Shown here one piece after another: positions 9,755 through 18,925 of a stretch of DNA of 64,000 bases. The position numbers and the translations under genes are program-made. Origin of the DNA: Flavobacteriales bacterium (lineage in GTDB: Bacteria > Bacteroidota > Bacteroidia > Flavobacteriales_F > PHOS-HE28). Within the stretch, counting starts at the first letter, position 1. Each line of letters starts with the position of its first letter. The notes under the pieces were generated by a model. It was not told the origin of the DNA. It did not search any database and saw only the letters and a program-made list of their open reading frames with translations. The DNA lies in assembly GCA_016713865.1 (NCBI GenBank), contig JADJOG010000008.1, forward strand, positions 1 through 64,000, given 5' to 3'.

Positions 9755-11161
9755 CTATCCCGGCTGCACCACTGTGCCCGCGATCTCCTTCAGCTCGCTC
9801 ATGATCCTGCCCGCTAGCGCATCGGCATCATCCATTCCAGCGGCCTCCGCATAAATGCGGATGATCGGCTCGGTATTGCTTCGGCGCAAATGGACCCAGG
9901 TATTGCCGAATTCGATCCGGAGGCCATCGATGGTGCTATGCGGCTGGGTGGCATACCGCGCTTGCATGGCATCAACGATCGCCTGAACGTCCATCCCAGG
10001 AGACAGTTCGATCTTGTTCTTGCTGATGAAATAGTCGGGGTATGAACGGCGCAGGGCCAAGCAACTCTTGCTACTCTTGGCCAACAGCGTAAGGAAGAGC
10101 GCGATGCCTACAAGCGCATCGCGGCCATAGTGCAACTCGCTGAGGATCACTCCGCCATTCCCTTCGCCACCGATAGGCGCACCCACCTTGCGCATCAGTT
10201 CCACCACGTTCACTTCGCCCACCGCGCTGGCATGGCGCGTTCGGCCATGACGGGCGGCCACGTCATTGAGCGCACGCGTGCTGCTCAGATTGCTCACTGT
10301 ATCGCCGGGGCGGTGCGCGAGCACATGATCGGCACAGGCCACCAAGGTGTATTCCTCGCCGAACAAGGAGCCATCCTCGCACACGAGCGCGAGGCGATCG
10401 ACATCGGGATCCACGGCGATGCCGAGGTGCGCCTTCCGCTCGCGAACGGTGGAGCAGAGATCAACGAGGTGCTCAGGAAGCGGCTCCGGATTGTGCGGGA
10501 AACGGCCGTTGGGCTCGCAGTGGATCTTGATCACCTCAACGCCCAAACGATCAAGCAGCACTGGCACGGCCACGCCGCCAACGCTGTTCACGGCATCGAG
10601 CACCACGGTGAAGCGTTTCGCAGCAACTGCTTCCACATCCACGATATCGAGGGCCAGGATCGCGTCGATATGCCGCTTGGTCCAAGAGTCATCGTTGCGC
10701 ACCGCACCGAGTTCATGCACGTCAGCAGCTTGCCAATCGTCTTGCTCGGCGATGCGCAGCACCTCGGCTCCATCAGCCGCGCTGATGAACTCGCCATTGG
10801 CATTGAGCAACTTGAGCGCGTTCCATTGTGCGGGGTTGTGGCTCGCAGTGAGGATGATGCCGCCGATCGCGCCTTCGCCAGGAACAGCCATCTCAACGGT
10901 GGGCGTTGTCGCCAGTCCGAGGTCGATCACATCGATGCCTAGGCCCACCAGCGTCCCGCGCACCAGATCGGCCACCATGGGGCCACTAAGGCGTGCATCG
11001 CGACCAAGAACGATCGCAGGCTTCAATCCGGAATCGGCGCGCTTGCGCATGAGCGATGCGAAAGCTGCCGTGTAGCGTGTGACATCGAGCGGGGTAAGCC
11101 CCGTGCCCGGCGCCCCACCAATGGTGCCCCGGATGCCGGAAATGGATTTGATCAGCGTCAT
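9755..11161 (-). CDS. Phosphoglucosamine mutase-like phosphohexomutase
   Basis: Interconverts 1- and 6-phosphates of a hexose, most likely glucosamine (GlmM type, for UDP-GlcNAc and cell-wall synthesis) or mannose/glucose. Its 468 residues have the four-domain alpha-D-phosphohexomutase layout: MTLIKSISGIRGTIGG, the phosphoserine loop TASHNPAQWNALK (about S107), the Mg-binding DPDVDRLAL (about D251, D253, D255), the sugar-binding GGEGNGG near 331, and a phosphate-binding RRSNTEP near the C-terminus. The open frame begins 22 codons earlier, but the Met at 11161 gives the family start and fits the -7 promoter box at 11179-11186. The specific substrate is not certain. Confidence 0.88.
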   Translation of the reverse strand: MTLIKSISGIRGTIGGAPGTGLTPLDVTRYTAAFASLMRKRADSGLKPAIVLGRDARLSGPMVADLVRGTLVGLGIDVIDLGLATTPTVEMAVPGEGAIGGIILTASHNPAQWNALKLLNANGEFISAADGAEVLRIAEQDDWQAADVHELGAVRNDDSWTKRHIDAILALDIVDVEAVAAKRFTVVLDAVNSVGGVAVPVLLDRLGVEVIKIHCEPNGRFPHNPEPLPEHLVDLCSTVRERKAHLGIAVDPDVDRLALVCEDGSLFGEEYTLVACADHVLAHRPGDTVSNLSSTRALNDVAARHGRTRHASAVGEVNVVELMRKVGAPIGGEGNGGVILSELHYGRDALVGIALFLTLLAKSSKSCLALRRSYPDYFISKNKIELSPGMDVQAIVDAMQARYATQPHSTIDGLRIEFGNTWVHLRRSNTEPIIRIYAEAAGMDDADALAGRIMSELKEIAGTVVQPG

Positions 11162-11178
11162 GCACGTGGAATAGCGGC

Positions 11179-11186
11179 CAAAGCTA
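11179..11186 (-). promoter_or_regulatory. Candidate -7 promoter box of the phosphohexomutase gene
   Basis: TAGCTTTG on the minus strand is an exact TAnnTTTG match, 17 bases before the ATG, and is followed by GCCGC as at several other promoters in this window. Confidence 0.5.
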
Positions 11187-11267
11187 TCCGGTTGACACCG
11201 TTGGACGATGCACCGGAGCCTGTTCAAAGCACGCGGCGAGGTTAACGCGCGCTCGGATCGATCCGCC

Positions 11268-11275
11268 TATTTTTG
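11268..11275 (+). promoter_or_regulatory. Candidate -7 promoter box of the TPR-aroE operon
   Basis: TATTTTTG is an exact TAnnTTTG match 29 bases before the ATG at 11305. It probably drives the five-gene operon ending with aroE. Confidence 0.5.
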
Positions 11276-11304
11276 TCCGGAGGCGCTAAGCGGTGCCAAG
11301 CTGC

Positions 11305-12712
11305 ATGAGTGAAGGAAACCTACCCGCTGCTGACCGGGGGCATCAAGCCCGGTGCGTGCAGCGGTACGAGGCCATGATCGCCCGCCAGGGCAAGGCCTAT
11401 TTCGATGTCGAGGACCTGGAGCTGATCATCGACCATTACCTTGAAGCCAGCGATGCGCGGCGCGCGAAGGATGCGCTCGATTTCGCCAAGGAGCAGCACC
11501 CGGGCTCGGTTGACCTGATGTACAGCGAGGCCGTGGTGCTCATGAACATGGGACGGCTGAATAAGGCACTGGAAGTGCTCGATGCCTTGGCGCGTATCGA
11601 ACCATTCAGCGCCGAGGTGCACCTGCACAAAGCCGGGATCTACAGCCAGATGCGCAATCACCGTCGTGCCATTGAGCATTTCCGCCGGGCCTATGAATTG
11701 AGCGAAGAAGGCCGCGATGAGATCCTCGTCGACCTGGCTTTCGAGCACGAGAGCCTTGGTGCGCGCGAGCAGGCCATCGACCACCTGGGCGTGCTTGGCC
11801 ATCAACCCTGAGAATGAGGCGGCCCTTTGCGAGTTGTCCCATTGCTTCGACCTCTCCGATGCCCAACAAGCCTCGGTCACATACTTCAAGGAATTCACCA
11901 ACGAGCATCCGTACAGTTTCGTGGCATGGTTCAATCTGGGCAATGCACTCTCCCAGTTGGAGCGCCATGAAGAGAGCAACGAAGCGCTCGACCTATGCCT
12001 TGCGATCGATGATGGCTTCAGTTCGGCCCTTTACAGTAAAGCGCGGAACTACCTGATGATGGGCCAGTACCAAGAAGCGGTCACCTGCTATGAGGAAGTG
12101 CTGCGGATCGATGGGGCGCATGCCCTCACCTTCAGCTACATCGGCGAATGCTACGAGAAGATGGAACGGTTCGAGCAGGCCATGATCCATTATGATCAGG
12201 CCATCGCGCTTGACCCGAATTGGATCGATGCATGGATCGGACGAGGCGTGGTGAACGACATGCAGGGGCGCTTCTCTGAAGCCGTGCGCGACCTGCTGGT
12301 GGCCGTTAAGCTGCAGCCTGATCACGCTGATGCATGGTATTATCTGGCCAATGCGCTCGGCAGGGCGGAGCGATACGAGGAAGCGCTCGAGGCCTATGCC
12401 CGGCTTCATGCCTTGGACCCCGGCAACATCGATGGCTGGCTGGATCATGCCGAGATCATGCTCGGCTTGAAGGGCCCCGAATCGGCGTTGAAAGTGCTGC
12501 GCGATGCCGAGACCGTGCACCGCTTGGATGCTCGCTACCGCTATCGCAAGGCCAGCTATCTCCTGCGTTCCGGCCAGCAGCAGCAAGGCCTGCTCGAATT
12601 GGAAGAGGCGCTGATCTCCGACCATGCGGCGCACAAGCATTTCCTTGAGCTTTATCCCGAGGCTGCTGCCATGCCGCAAGTGATCCATTTGCTCGAACTG
12701 CATAAGCAATGA
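11305..12712 (+). CDS. Large TPR-repeat protein, frameshifted
   Basis: About 469 residues made almost entirely of TPR units (for example MIHYDQAIALDPNWIDAWIG and EALEAYARLHALDPGNIDGW). There is no signal peptide, so it is probably a cytoplasmic scaffold. The first part reads to about 11790 and stops at 11811; one extra base in the GCTTGGCC stretch near 11793 shifts the frame. Removing it joins LAINPENEAAL in phase to the second part, which ends at 12712. The first ATG after the promoter box (11305) is preferred over an upstream GTG at 11293. Its stop overlaps the start of the ComA-like gene (ATGA), so the two are translationally coupled. Bacteroidota often carry this TPR gene, and its partner is unknown. 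Confidence 0.8.
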
Positions 12713-13497
12713 ACGCGGCCTTGACACATCTGCCTCCTCGCACGACGAAGCCACGCGAGGACGGGGTAACCATGGTCATGGACAAAGGGCTCTCGCTCCG
12801 TCAAGCAGAAGACCTGGTCGATTCGAGTGGCGCATACACCGACTTGGTGAAGCTTGGCTTCGGAACCTCCTTGGTCAGCCCTCGGGTAAAGGAGAAAGTG
12901 AAGGTTTACCAGGCCGCTGGCATTGGCGTCTATCTCGGTGGCACCCTCTTCGAGGCTTTCGCGGCACGGGGCCAATTGAAGGACTATCGCAAGCTGGTTG
13001 ATCAGCTTGGCTTGGACACTGTTGAGGTGAGCGACGGATCGATAAACATGCCCACCAAGGAGAAGCTTCAGCACATCACCAGCTTGGCCAAGCATTATCG
13101 CGTGCTAAGCGAAGTCGGAAGCAAGGAGAGCGGCATCCTGATCAGCCCATCCAAATGGGTGAGCATGATGCGGAGCGAACTCGACGCTGGAAGCTGGAAG
13201 GTGATCGCCGAGGCGCGCGAGAGCGGCACGGTCGGCATCTATCGCCCCAGCGGGCATGCGCACACGCAATTGGTGAACCGCATCCTCGCGAAGGTCGCCG
13301 CCAAGGACATCCTGTGGGAGGCGCCCCAAAAGCCGCAGCAAGTGTGGTTCATCAAGCAATTGGGAGCGAACGTGAACCTTGGCAACATCGCGCATGACGA
13401 AGTGATCGCGCTCGAGACCCTTCGATTGGGCCTTCGCGGCGACACATTCTTCCAGTACCTGCCGGAAGAAGTTGCAGACAAGCTGCGCCAGGTTTAG
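12709..13497 (+). CDS. Phosphosulfolactate synthase (ComA) family protein
   Basis: A 262-residue TIM-barrel protein of the ComA family, which in methanogens joins sulfite to phosphoenolpyruvate to give (R)-phosphosulfolactate. Recognisable blocks are TMVMDKGLSLRQAEDLV, the KLGFGTS strand, GTLFEAF, DTVEVSDGSINM, VLSEVGSKE and the late LGANVNLGNIAHDEVIALE. It is full length and overlaps the upstream TPR gene by four bases (ATGA). No other coenzyme M or sulfolactate gene is present in the window. Bacteroidota and some Firmicutes use related enzymes to make sulfolactate-type compounds or sulfonolipid precursors, so the real product here is open. Confidence 0.82.
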   Translation: MNAALTHLPPRTTKPREDGVTMVMDKGLSLRQAEDLVDSSGAYTDLVKLGFGTSLVSPRVKEKVKVYQAAGIGVYLGGTLFEAFAARGQLKDYRKLVDQLGLDTVEVSDGSINMPTKEKLQHITSLAKHYRVLSEVGSKESGILISPSKWVSMMRSELDAGSWKVIAEARESGTVGIYRPSGHAHTQLVNRILAKVAAKDILWEAPQKPQQVWFIKQLGANVNLGNIAHDEVIALETLRLGLRGDTFFQYLPEEVADKLRQV

Positions 13498-13529
13498 CCT
13501 GCTTGACCAACGCCAAGCCCTTCGAAACC

Positions 13530-13844
13530 ATGACCGAGATCTCCTGTGCCGAGCTGAAGAAGTTGCGCGAAGCCGGCACTCCTCATCAGCTCATCGATGT
13601 GAGAGAACCCTATGAGCATGATGCATGCACCATCGGTGGCACGCTCATCCCGTTAGGGGAAGTCGTGGATCGCCTGTCGGAGATCCGACGCGATGTCCCG
13701 GTGATCTTCCATTGCAAGAGCGGGAATCGCGCTGCAGCCATCATTCAGGCTTTGGAATCGCGCTATGGATTCAGCGGTCTGATCAACCTTAAGGGCGGGA
13801 TACAGGCATGGAGCGCTGAGGTGGAAACACTCAATTGCGACTGA
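13530..13844 (+). CDS. Rhodanese-like single-domain protein
   Basis: About 104 residues, one rhodanese fold. It carries ELKKLREAGTPHQLIDVREP and the active loop FHCKSGNRAAA with the catalytic cysteine, then the C-terminal GIQAWSAEV. It probably transfers sulfane sulfur between thiols in the cytoplasm. I prefer the ATG at 13530 (MTEISCAEL); a TTG at 13503 would add nine residues. It lies in the tight operon with the ComA-like gene before it and the DUF368 gene one base after it. With a sulfur-related neighbour a role in sulfur handling is plausible but not shown. Confidence 0.88.
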   Translation: MTEISCAELKKLREAGTPHQLIDVREPYEHDACTIGGTLIPLGEVVDRLSEIRRDVPVIFHCKSGNRAAAIIQALESRYGFSGLINLKGGIQAWSAEVETLNCD

Positions 13845-13845
13845 C

Positions 13846-14814
13846 ATGCTAAGCCTGCGCGAACGTGCGATACTCTTCCTGAAGGGCATGTCGATGGGTG
13901 CTGCCGACGTGGTGCCCGGGGTCTCGGGAGGCACCATTGCATTCATCTCGGGCATTTATGAGGAACTGCTCGGCTCGATCAAGAGCATCGGTCCGGATAC
14001 GCTGAAGGCGCTCCGCAAGGATGGCTTGAAAGCCGCTTGGAAACAGATCAACGGCGATTTCCTCGTGACGCTCGTGGCTGGCATCGGAACCAGCATCGCT
14101 TTGCTCGTGCGCCCCATCACCTGGGCCTTGAAGACGCATCCCGTTCTCATCTGGGGCTTCTTCTTCGGCTTGATCGCCACCAGCGTGTGGCTCTGCGGCA
14201 AACTGGTCAAGCGCTGGGGCGTGGGTCCAATCATCGGCATGCTCATGGGTGCGGGTGTCGCGCTGTGGATCGGGCTTGCCGAGCCAGGCACCGCCAGTGA
14301 CTCGCTCGCCTTCTACTTCATGGCCGGCGCCATCGCCATCTGCGCCATGATCCTGCCGGGCATCAGCGGCTCCTTCATCCTGTTGTTGCTCGGCGCCTAC
14401 CTGCCCGTGATGACCGCGATCAAGGAATTCGACATCACAATGATCGCTGTGTTCGGCGCAGGCTGCTTGTTCGGGCTCACGGCCTTCTCGCGACTGCTGA
14501 ATTGGATGTTCTCGCGGCAGCACGACCTCACCGTGTCAACGCTCACCGGGTTCTTGTTGGGTTCCCTCTATATCGTATGGCCGTGGAAACAGGTGATCAG
14601 CACGCGTATCGTGCATCCGGGCAAGGCCGATGAGCACTTGGAGCCCTTCATCACGCGCAGCATCTGGCCGGGCGATTACGCCACCGTTTCCGATATCGAT
14701 TTGACCTTGGGCATCGCCGCGAAGGACCCGCACATACTAGGCGCGGTGGTGCTCGCGTTGGTGGGCGCGTCGCTGCTGCTCATGCTCGAGCGCTTCGCAC
14801 CGCCCCGCGCATGA
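13846..14814 (+). CDS. DUF368 (PopT-type) membrane protein
   Basis: A polytopic inner-membrane protein, 322 residues with about eight to nine hydrophobic helices. The DUF368 signature is at the N-terminus, KGMSMGAADVVPGVSGGTIA, with the pseudo-repeat AICAMILPGISGSFILLLLG in the second half. DUF368 proteins (PopT) were recently shown to recycle undecaprenyl phosphate across the membrane for envelope glycan synthesis, and that role is the best inference here. It starts one base after the rhodanese stop and its stop overlaps the aroE start (ATGA). Confidence 0.9.
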   Translation: MLSLRERAILFLKGMSMGAADVVPGVSGGTIAFISGIYEELLGSIKSIGPDTLKALRKDGLKAAWKQINGDFLVTLVAGIGTSIALLVRPITWALKTHPVLIWGFFFGLIATSVWLCGKLVKRWGVGPIIGMLMGAGVALWIGLAEPGTASDSLAFYFMAGAIAICAMILPGISGSFILLLLGAYLPVMTAIKEFDITMIAVFGAGCLFGLTAFSRLLNWMFSRQHDLTVSTLTGFLLGSLYIVWPWKQVISTRIVHPGKADEHLEPFITRSIWPGDYATVSDIDLTLGIAAKDPHILGAVVLALVGASLLLMLERFAPPRA

Positions 14815-15540
14815 TCCGCTACGGCCTCATCGGCAAGCCCCTCTCCCATTCCTTCAGCCAGCGCTATTTCACGGAGAAGTTCGAGCGCGAAGGGCTGCAC
14901 GATCACCGATACGACCTCTTCGAGTTGGACAGCGCCGACGAGGTGCGCGCCTTGGTCCGCGATACGCCGGGCCTGCGTGGATTGAATGTCACCATACCAT
15001 TCAAGCAAGCGGTGATGCCCTTGCTCGATGCCATTGATCCACTAGCCGCTGCCGTGGGCGCGGTGAACACCATCCGCATCGATGGTGAGAAGCTCATCGG
15101 CCACAACACCGACGTTGAAGGATTCCGCCAGACACTGATCCCTTTGCTTCAAGGCAAGAAGCCGCGCGCTTTGGTGCTGGGCAGTGGCGGTGCGAGCCGT
15201 GCCGTTGCTTTCGTGCTGAAGGAGCGCGGCATCAAGTTCCGCGTGGTGAGCCGCAGCCGCGAGCGCGGCGACATGACCTACGACCTGGCTGAACCGACGG
15301 TGGTGGACGTTTGCGCTCCTCATCAACACCACGCCGCTAGGCATGTCTCCCGAGGTTGATGCGCTACCGCCAATCCCTTACAAGGCCATCGGCAGCAAGC
15401 ATGTGCTCATCGATCTGGTGTACAACCCGACCGAGACAGCATTCCTCCACGAAGGCAAACAACGCGGCGCGGTAATCGCGAACGGATTGGAGATGCTGCA
15501 CGCGCAGGCGGAAGCGAGTTGGGGGATCTGGAATAGCTAG
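14811..15540 (+). CDS. aroE: Shikimate dehydrogenase, frameshifted
   Basis: Reduces 3-dehydroshikimate with NADPH in aromatic amino-acid synthesis. The N-terminal substrate domain is complete: YGLIGKPLSHSFSQRYF, GLNVTIPFKQAV with the catalytic lysine, and VGAVNTI, then IGHNTDVEGF. The nucleotide-binding loop ALVLGSGGASRAVAFVL follows. The frame breaks once near 15310; the next frame gives LLINTTPLGMSPEVD, IDLVYNPTETAFL and the end at 15540, exactly the expected C-terminal half. Total is about 242 residues. It is the last gene of the 11305-15540 operon, with a four-base ATGA overlap to DUF368. The break is probably an error. Confidence 0.9.
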
Positions 15541-15776
15541 AGCCCTTTAAGTCCAGATGAACGTACTCGCTCAGCACATCGGTGTTGCGCGCCACTTCGA
15601 TCCACTCCACCTGATCCCAGCCGTGGCGCATCCATAGTTCGCAGAAGAAGCCATCCATGCGGTAGAGGTGAACACGATGGCCGCCATGCACACGTGAGCC
15701 GAGGTACTCGCCATCAGCGCGCACGGCATCCAAGCGGCGCTGACGATCGGTGCCGGATGAAATCCGACCTCCAGCA
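15538..15776 (-). CDS. Small conserved-looking hypothetical protein, damaged
   Basis: A short protein of roughly 78 residues, not assignable to a named family. The central block is well formed: LGSRVHGGHRVHLYRMDGFF, then CELWMRHGWDQVEWIEVARN and VLSEYVHLDLKG. The pattern of alternating aromatic and charged residues suggests a small beta-rich fold. The start is probably the ATG at 15776 (MLEVG), which is one base out of phase with the body. A missing G in the GGG at about 15546 would restore the ending DLKGL followed by a stop. The uncorrected open frame instead runs on into aroE antisense to 15407. It lies just downstream of the small membrane protein gene on the same strand. Confidence 0.45.
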
Positions 15777-15784
15777 TGGCCTGT

Positions 15785-15943
15785 CTATTTGCTGAGCGCG
15801 CACCACCATAACCGCAATGCACACCAAGAAGAGCAGGATGCTGATGCGGTTGATGCCGTGCATAAGCGCAGGCTCGAATCTGGATTGCTCTTGCCGAAGA
15901 GCGTAGCTGGATTCAAGTAGTAGAGGAGGCGTTTGAGGAACAT
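15785..15943 (-). CDS. Small single-pass membrane protein (DUF6728-like), frameshifted
   Basis: About 50 residues. It starts MFLKRLLYYLNPATLFGKSN and, after one missing base near 15866, continues as MHGINRISILLFLVCIAVMV, a single membrane helix. This arrangement, a short basic head with a MHxINRISI motif leading into one helix, matches the small DUF6728 proteins common in Bacteroidota. The function of the family is unknown. The end is uncertain: the corrected frame would run to 15714, while a second shift would end it at VRALSK near 15785. It follows the TonB-dependent receptor on the same strand, 42 bases after its corrected stop. Confidence 0.6.
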   Translation of the reverse strand: MFLKRLLYYLNPATLFGKSNPDSSLRLCTASTASASCSSWCALRLWWCALSK

Positions 15944-15984
15944 AGGGCGAAAGGTAGTCTGGCCCGAGTCCTGCCGACCGCGAT

Positions 15985-18204
15985 CTACTGCAACGTGTAC
16001 CGAAGCCCCATGAACCACCGCTGGCCTTGCATGGGCGCATACATGTAGCTCGTATCGAAGGTGTAGCCATTCGGATTCGAAGCTGTATCGTTCGCCTGAC
16101 GATCGAAGGGATCGAACGGCCGCATGACGGATCGCGCGGCACGAAGTCGAGCAGGTTCTTCACGCCGCCGTACACTTCAATGCGCTCACCGATGAATCGA
16201 CGGTACTGCACGTTCACCAAGGCATGCCACGGCGAGCGCTCCGGTCGGAAATCGTTCTGCTGCACCGGCAATCGCATAGGACCATACCACTGACCAGTTA
16301 GATCAACAGCGCCGATGCGCTTGCGCTCATATCCAATCAGAGCGTCCCTGACCAACTCGGCGTGAGCATCTGCTCGGTATTGCTCCCCTGCTCAACGACG
16401 TACGCTTGCGGATTCATGTCGCGCCCGCCATGCCGCGCCAATGCGTCCCGATGCGCGCTTCGAGATTCGCGCTCACGCCGCGCGTGATGCCGCGGGCCTT
16501 GCAGGTTGCGATAGACAATGAGGTCGGGATCGCTGTCGTAATCCGGCAGGATGCGATTGCCGAAATGCGTGAAGAAGGCCGAAGCATCAAGGGTGAGCGC
16601 GCGCATTTCTCCCGGCCAACGGCGCACCACGTTGAAGGTGCCGTTCCACGAGCGCTCCGGCAGCAAGTCTTCGGCCACTACAACCGTGCGCGACCCGGTG
16701 AGCGCTGCATGCTCCTCGGTGAAGAGGTTCACCACGCGGTAGCCGGTGCCGAAGTTGCCGCGCACAGTGAGCTTGCCGCTCGGCGCATACTTCCACGCCA
16801 GGCGCGGCGAATGCACAAGTCCATGGTCACGGTCGTTATCGATGCGGTAACCGCCGAGCAAAGTGTGCGTCTCTGTCACAGACCATTCATCCTGCACGAA
16901 GAGCCCAGGCAGCGGACGGCGTTGCGTGACTGAGCCATCTCCAGCAGTGACCGTGATGGGCGTATCGTCCGTGTAGAGCGTTTGGCGATAGGCCACTCCT
17001 GCCAGCACATGGTGGCGCATGGCGAAACGATGGCTCCAGAGCAGCTGCGCGAAGAGCACCTCCTGCTGCGCGTTGAAGGGCAGCGTTCCGTACCAGCTGC
17101 GCTGATCATGCCGATTCCAGCTCAATTGCGCCGTCACACGCTCCTTCAAAGGCAACTGGTATTGGCCGATCAGTTCCCACCGCCGCGTAGCGATGGTCTC
17201 GCCATAAATGCTGTCGCTCCCGGCGAATGCGGGCGTCCAATCCATCTGACCGCCCCAGCGATCCTCGTGAACATACCGGCCTGCCATGCTTGCCACACGT
17301 CGCTCCGGGCGACGCAGGTTCCATTTGCTGAAAAGCGATGCGCGCTTCTGGATCGTGAGGTCGGTGAATCCATCCTTGTTCTCATCGCGCGGCGCATCAT
17401 ACCAATAGCCATTCAATCCGAAGAGGCCCGCGACCTTGCCCTTCGCGAAGCGCGCGTCCGCATCAAGGCTGTGCTCTTGCCAACCGGTGGTCATGGCATC
17501 GAGGGTGATGCGCGGCGCCAGCAGCGGGTCCTTGGCGCGACGTTGATGATGCCACCCATGGCCTCACTTCCGTAAAGCGCGCTGCCGGGGCCTTTCACCA
17601 CTTCCACGCGCTCGTTCAATCCGGTGGGGATGCCGCTCAAACCATACACCGTGCTCAGGCCGCTCACGATGGGCATGCCGTCGATGAGCACCATGGTGTA
17701 AGGACCTTCCATGCCATTGATGTGGATGTCGCCCGTGGCGCACACGCTGCAATTGATCTGCGGCCTCACGCCATTCACCATGCCCACTGCATCGAAAAGC
17801 GCCGGTGAAGGATTGCGGCGGAAGAGCTTCGGCGTGACCACTTCGATGGGCACCGGGCTCTCGCTGCGCGATACTTCACGCAAGCTGCCGGAGATCACCA
17901 CTTCATCCAGCTCGGCAACCTCAGCCTCCATGCGGATGGAGACGGGATTGCCCCCTGCTTGAAGCGTTGCGATCGTTCGCTGAAACCCCACTGCACTTGC
18001 AACAACCCGGATGCGCGTGCATGGGACATTCTCCAATCTGAAGCGGCCCTGCGAATCGGCTGCTGCACCCCAAGGCTGCCCCTCCAGACTCACATGGGAG
18101 AAGGGCACTGGTCCTTGAGGCCCTTGCACGAAACCCTCTAGCACGCATTGGCCAAAGCCGAGCGCAGGCAGGGCAAGCAACAGAGGAAGCAGCAACCGAA
18201 TCAC
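15985..18204 (-). CDS. TonB-dependent receptor, frameshifted
   Basis: An outer-membrane active transporter of about 740 residues. A signal peptide is followed by a carboxypeptidase-like domain (about 20-100, VLEGFVQGPQGPVPFSHVSL), then a plug with VVISGSLREVSRSESPVPIE, an unusual CxxC in NCSVCATGDIHING, and VEVVKGPGSALYGSEAMGG. The beta-barrel follows to a C-terminal aromatic strand ending RWFMGLRYTLQ at 15985. The frame breaks near 17520, 16350 and 16130. A compensated pair around 16430-16505 garbles one stretch; the other frame there reads ITRGVSANLEARIG. The start is GTG at 18204. It is divergent from a DtxR/MntR regulator and ZIP transporter, which points to a metal or metal-chelate substrate, most likely iron or manganese (inference). 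Confidence 0.85.
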
Positions 18205-18209
18205 GCGGC

Positions 18210-18217
18210 CAAAATAA
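18210..18217 (-). promoter_or_regulatory. Candidate -7 promoter box of the TonB receptor
   Basis: TTATTTTG on the minus strand differs from TAnnTTTG in one base and is followed by GCCGC and the GTG start five bases on, so the message would have almost no leader. Confidence 0.4.
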
Positions 18218-18224
18218 ACCGTTT

Positions 18225-18240
18225 ATTAGCCATGCCTAAT
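18225..18240. promoter_or_regulatory. Palindromic candidate DtxR/MntR operator
   Basis: ATTAGCCATGCCTAAT is a 16-bp palindrome with seven of eight pairs matching. It resembles the TTAGG-N-CCTAA type boxes bound by DtxR/MntR proteins. It lies midway between two divergent -7 boxes, 7 bases from the receptor box (18210-18217) and 8 bases from the regulator box (18249-18256), so a bound dimer would cover both -33 regions. Confidence 0.6.
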
Positions 18241-18248
18241 CTTTTTTC

Positions 18249-18256
18249 TATGTTTG
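18249..18256 (+). promoter_or_regulatory. Candidate -7 promoter box of the DtxR-family gene
   Basis: TATGTTTG is an exact TAnnTTTG match. The ATG follows 12 bases after it, so the leader is very short. Confidence 0.5.
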
Positions 18257-18268
18257 CCGCCATCAGGC

Positions 18269-18925
18269 ATGCTTACCCGTAGCGAAGAGGACCATATCAA
18301 GGCCGTGTATGCCCTGCTGCAGGACAATGACAGCGCCTTCACCAAGGACATCGCCGAACGACTGCGCACCAAGGCCAGCAGCGTGACCGACATGCTGAAG
18401 AAGCTGGCCGAGAAGAAACTGGTGAAGCACGAGCCCTACTATGGCGTGAAGCTCACTGCCAAGGGCGAGGCCATCGCGCTGCAATTGGTCCGACGGCACC
18501 GCATGTGGGAGACCTTCCTGGTGAATCGCCTCGGCTTCGGCTGGGACGAGGTGCATGAGGTGGCCGAGCAGATGGAGCACGTGGCCAGCGACAAGCTCAT
18601 CGACAAGCTCGATGCCTACTTGGGCCATCCCTCCTTCGACCCGCACGGCGACCCGATACCGGACAAGCACGGCAAGATCCGAGCGCGAAAGACCAAACGC
18701 CTCAGCACTTGCATGCAAGGAGACAGCGTGCGCATCGCCGCCGTGAGCGAGACAACCGACGGGCTCTTGCGCCTGCTCGATTCGAAGGGCCTGCGCATCG
18801 GCAGCGTGCTCAGCGTGCAGGAAGTGCATGCCTTCGATGGCAGCATGGATGTGAAGCCCAAGAGCGGCGCCGCCTTCAGCCTGAGCAAGGATGTGAGCCA
18901 TCACCTGCAAGTTGAAGCCGCATGA
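18269..18925 (+). CDS. DtxR/MntR-family metal-dependent regulator
   Basis: A 218-residue metalloregulator. The N-terminal winged helix reads MLTRSEEDHIKAVYALLQ and FTKDIAERLRTKASSVTDML with the recognition helix. The dimerisation and metal-binding domain follows, with LVRRHRMWETFLVNRLGFGW, a DEVHEVAEQMEHV helix and GHPSFDPHGDPIP, which hold the usual Glu/His ligands. The C-terminal domain is the FeoA-like beta-barrel. I use the ATG at 18269 rather than the TTG at 18254, which lies within the promoter box. It is expected to bind DNA when loaded with Mn or Fe; the palindrome 30 bases upstream is its likely operator. It overlaps the ZIP gene by four bases, so the two are coupled. Confidence 0.9.
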   Translation: MLTRSEEDHIKAVYALLQDNDSAFTKDIAERLRTKASSVTDMLKKLAEKKLVKHEPYYGVKLTAKGEAIALQLVRRHRMWETFLVNRLGFGWDEVHEVAEQMEHVASDKLIDKLDAYLGHPSFDPHGDPIPDKHGKIRARKTKRLSTCMQGDSVRIAAVSETTDGLLRLLDSKGLRIGSVLSVQEVHAFDGSMDVKPKSGAAFSLSKDVSHHLQVEAA

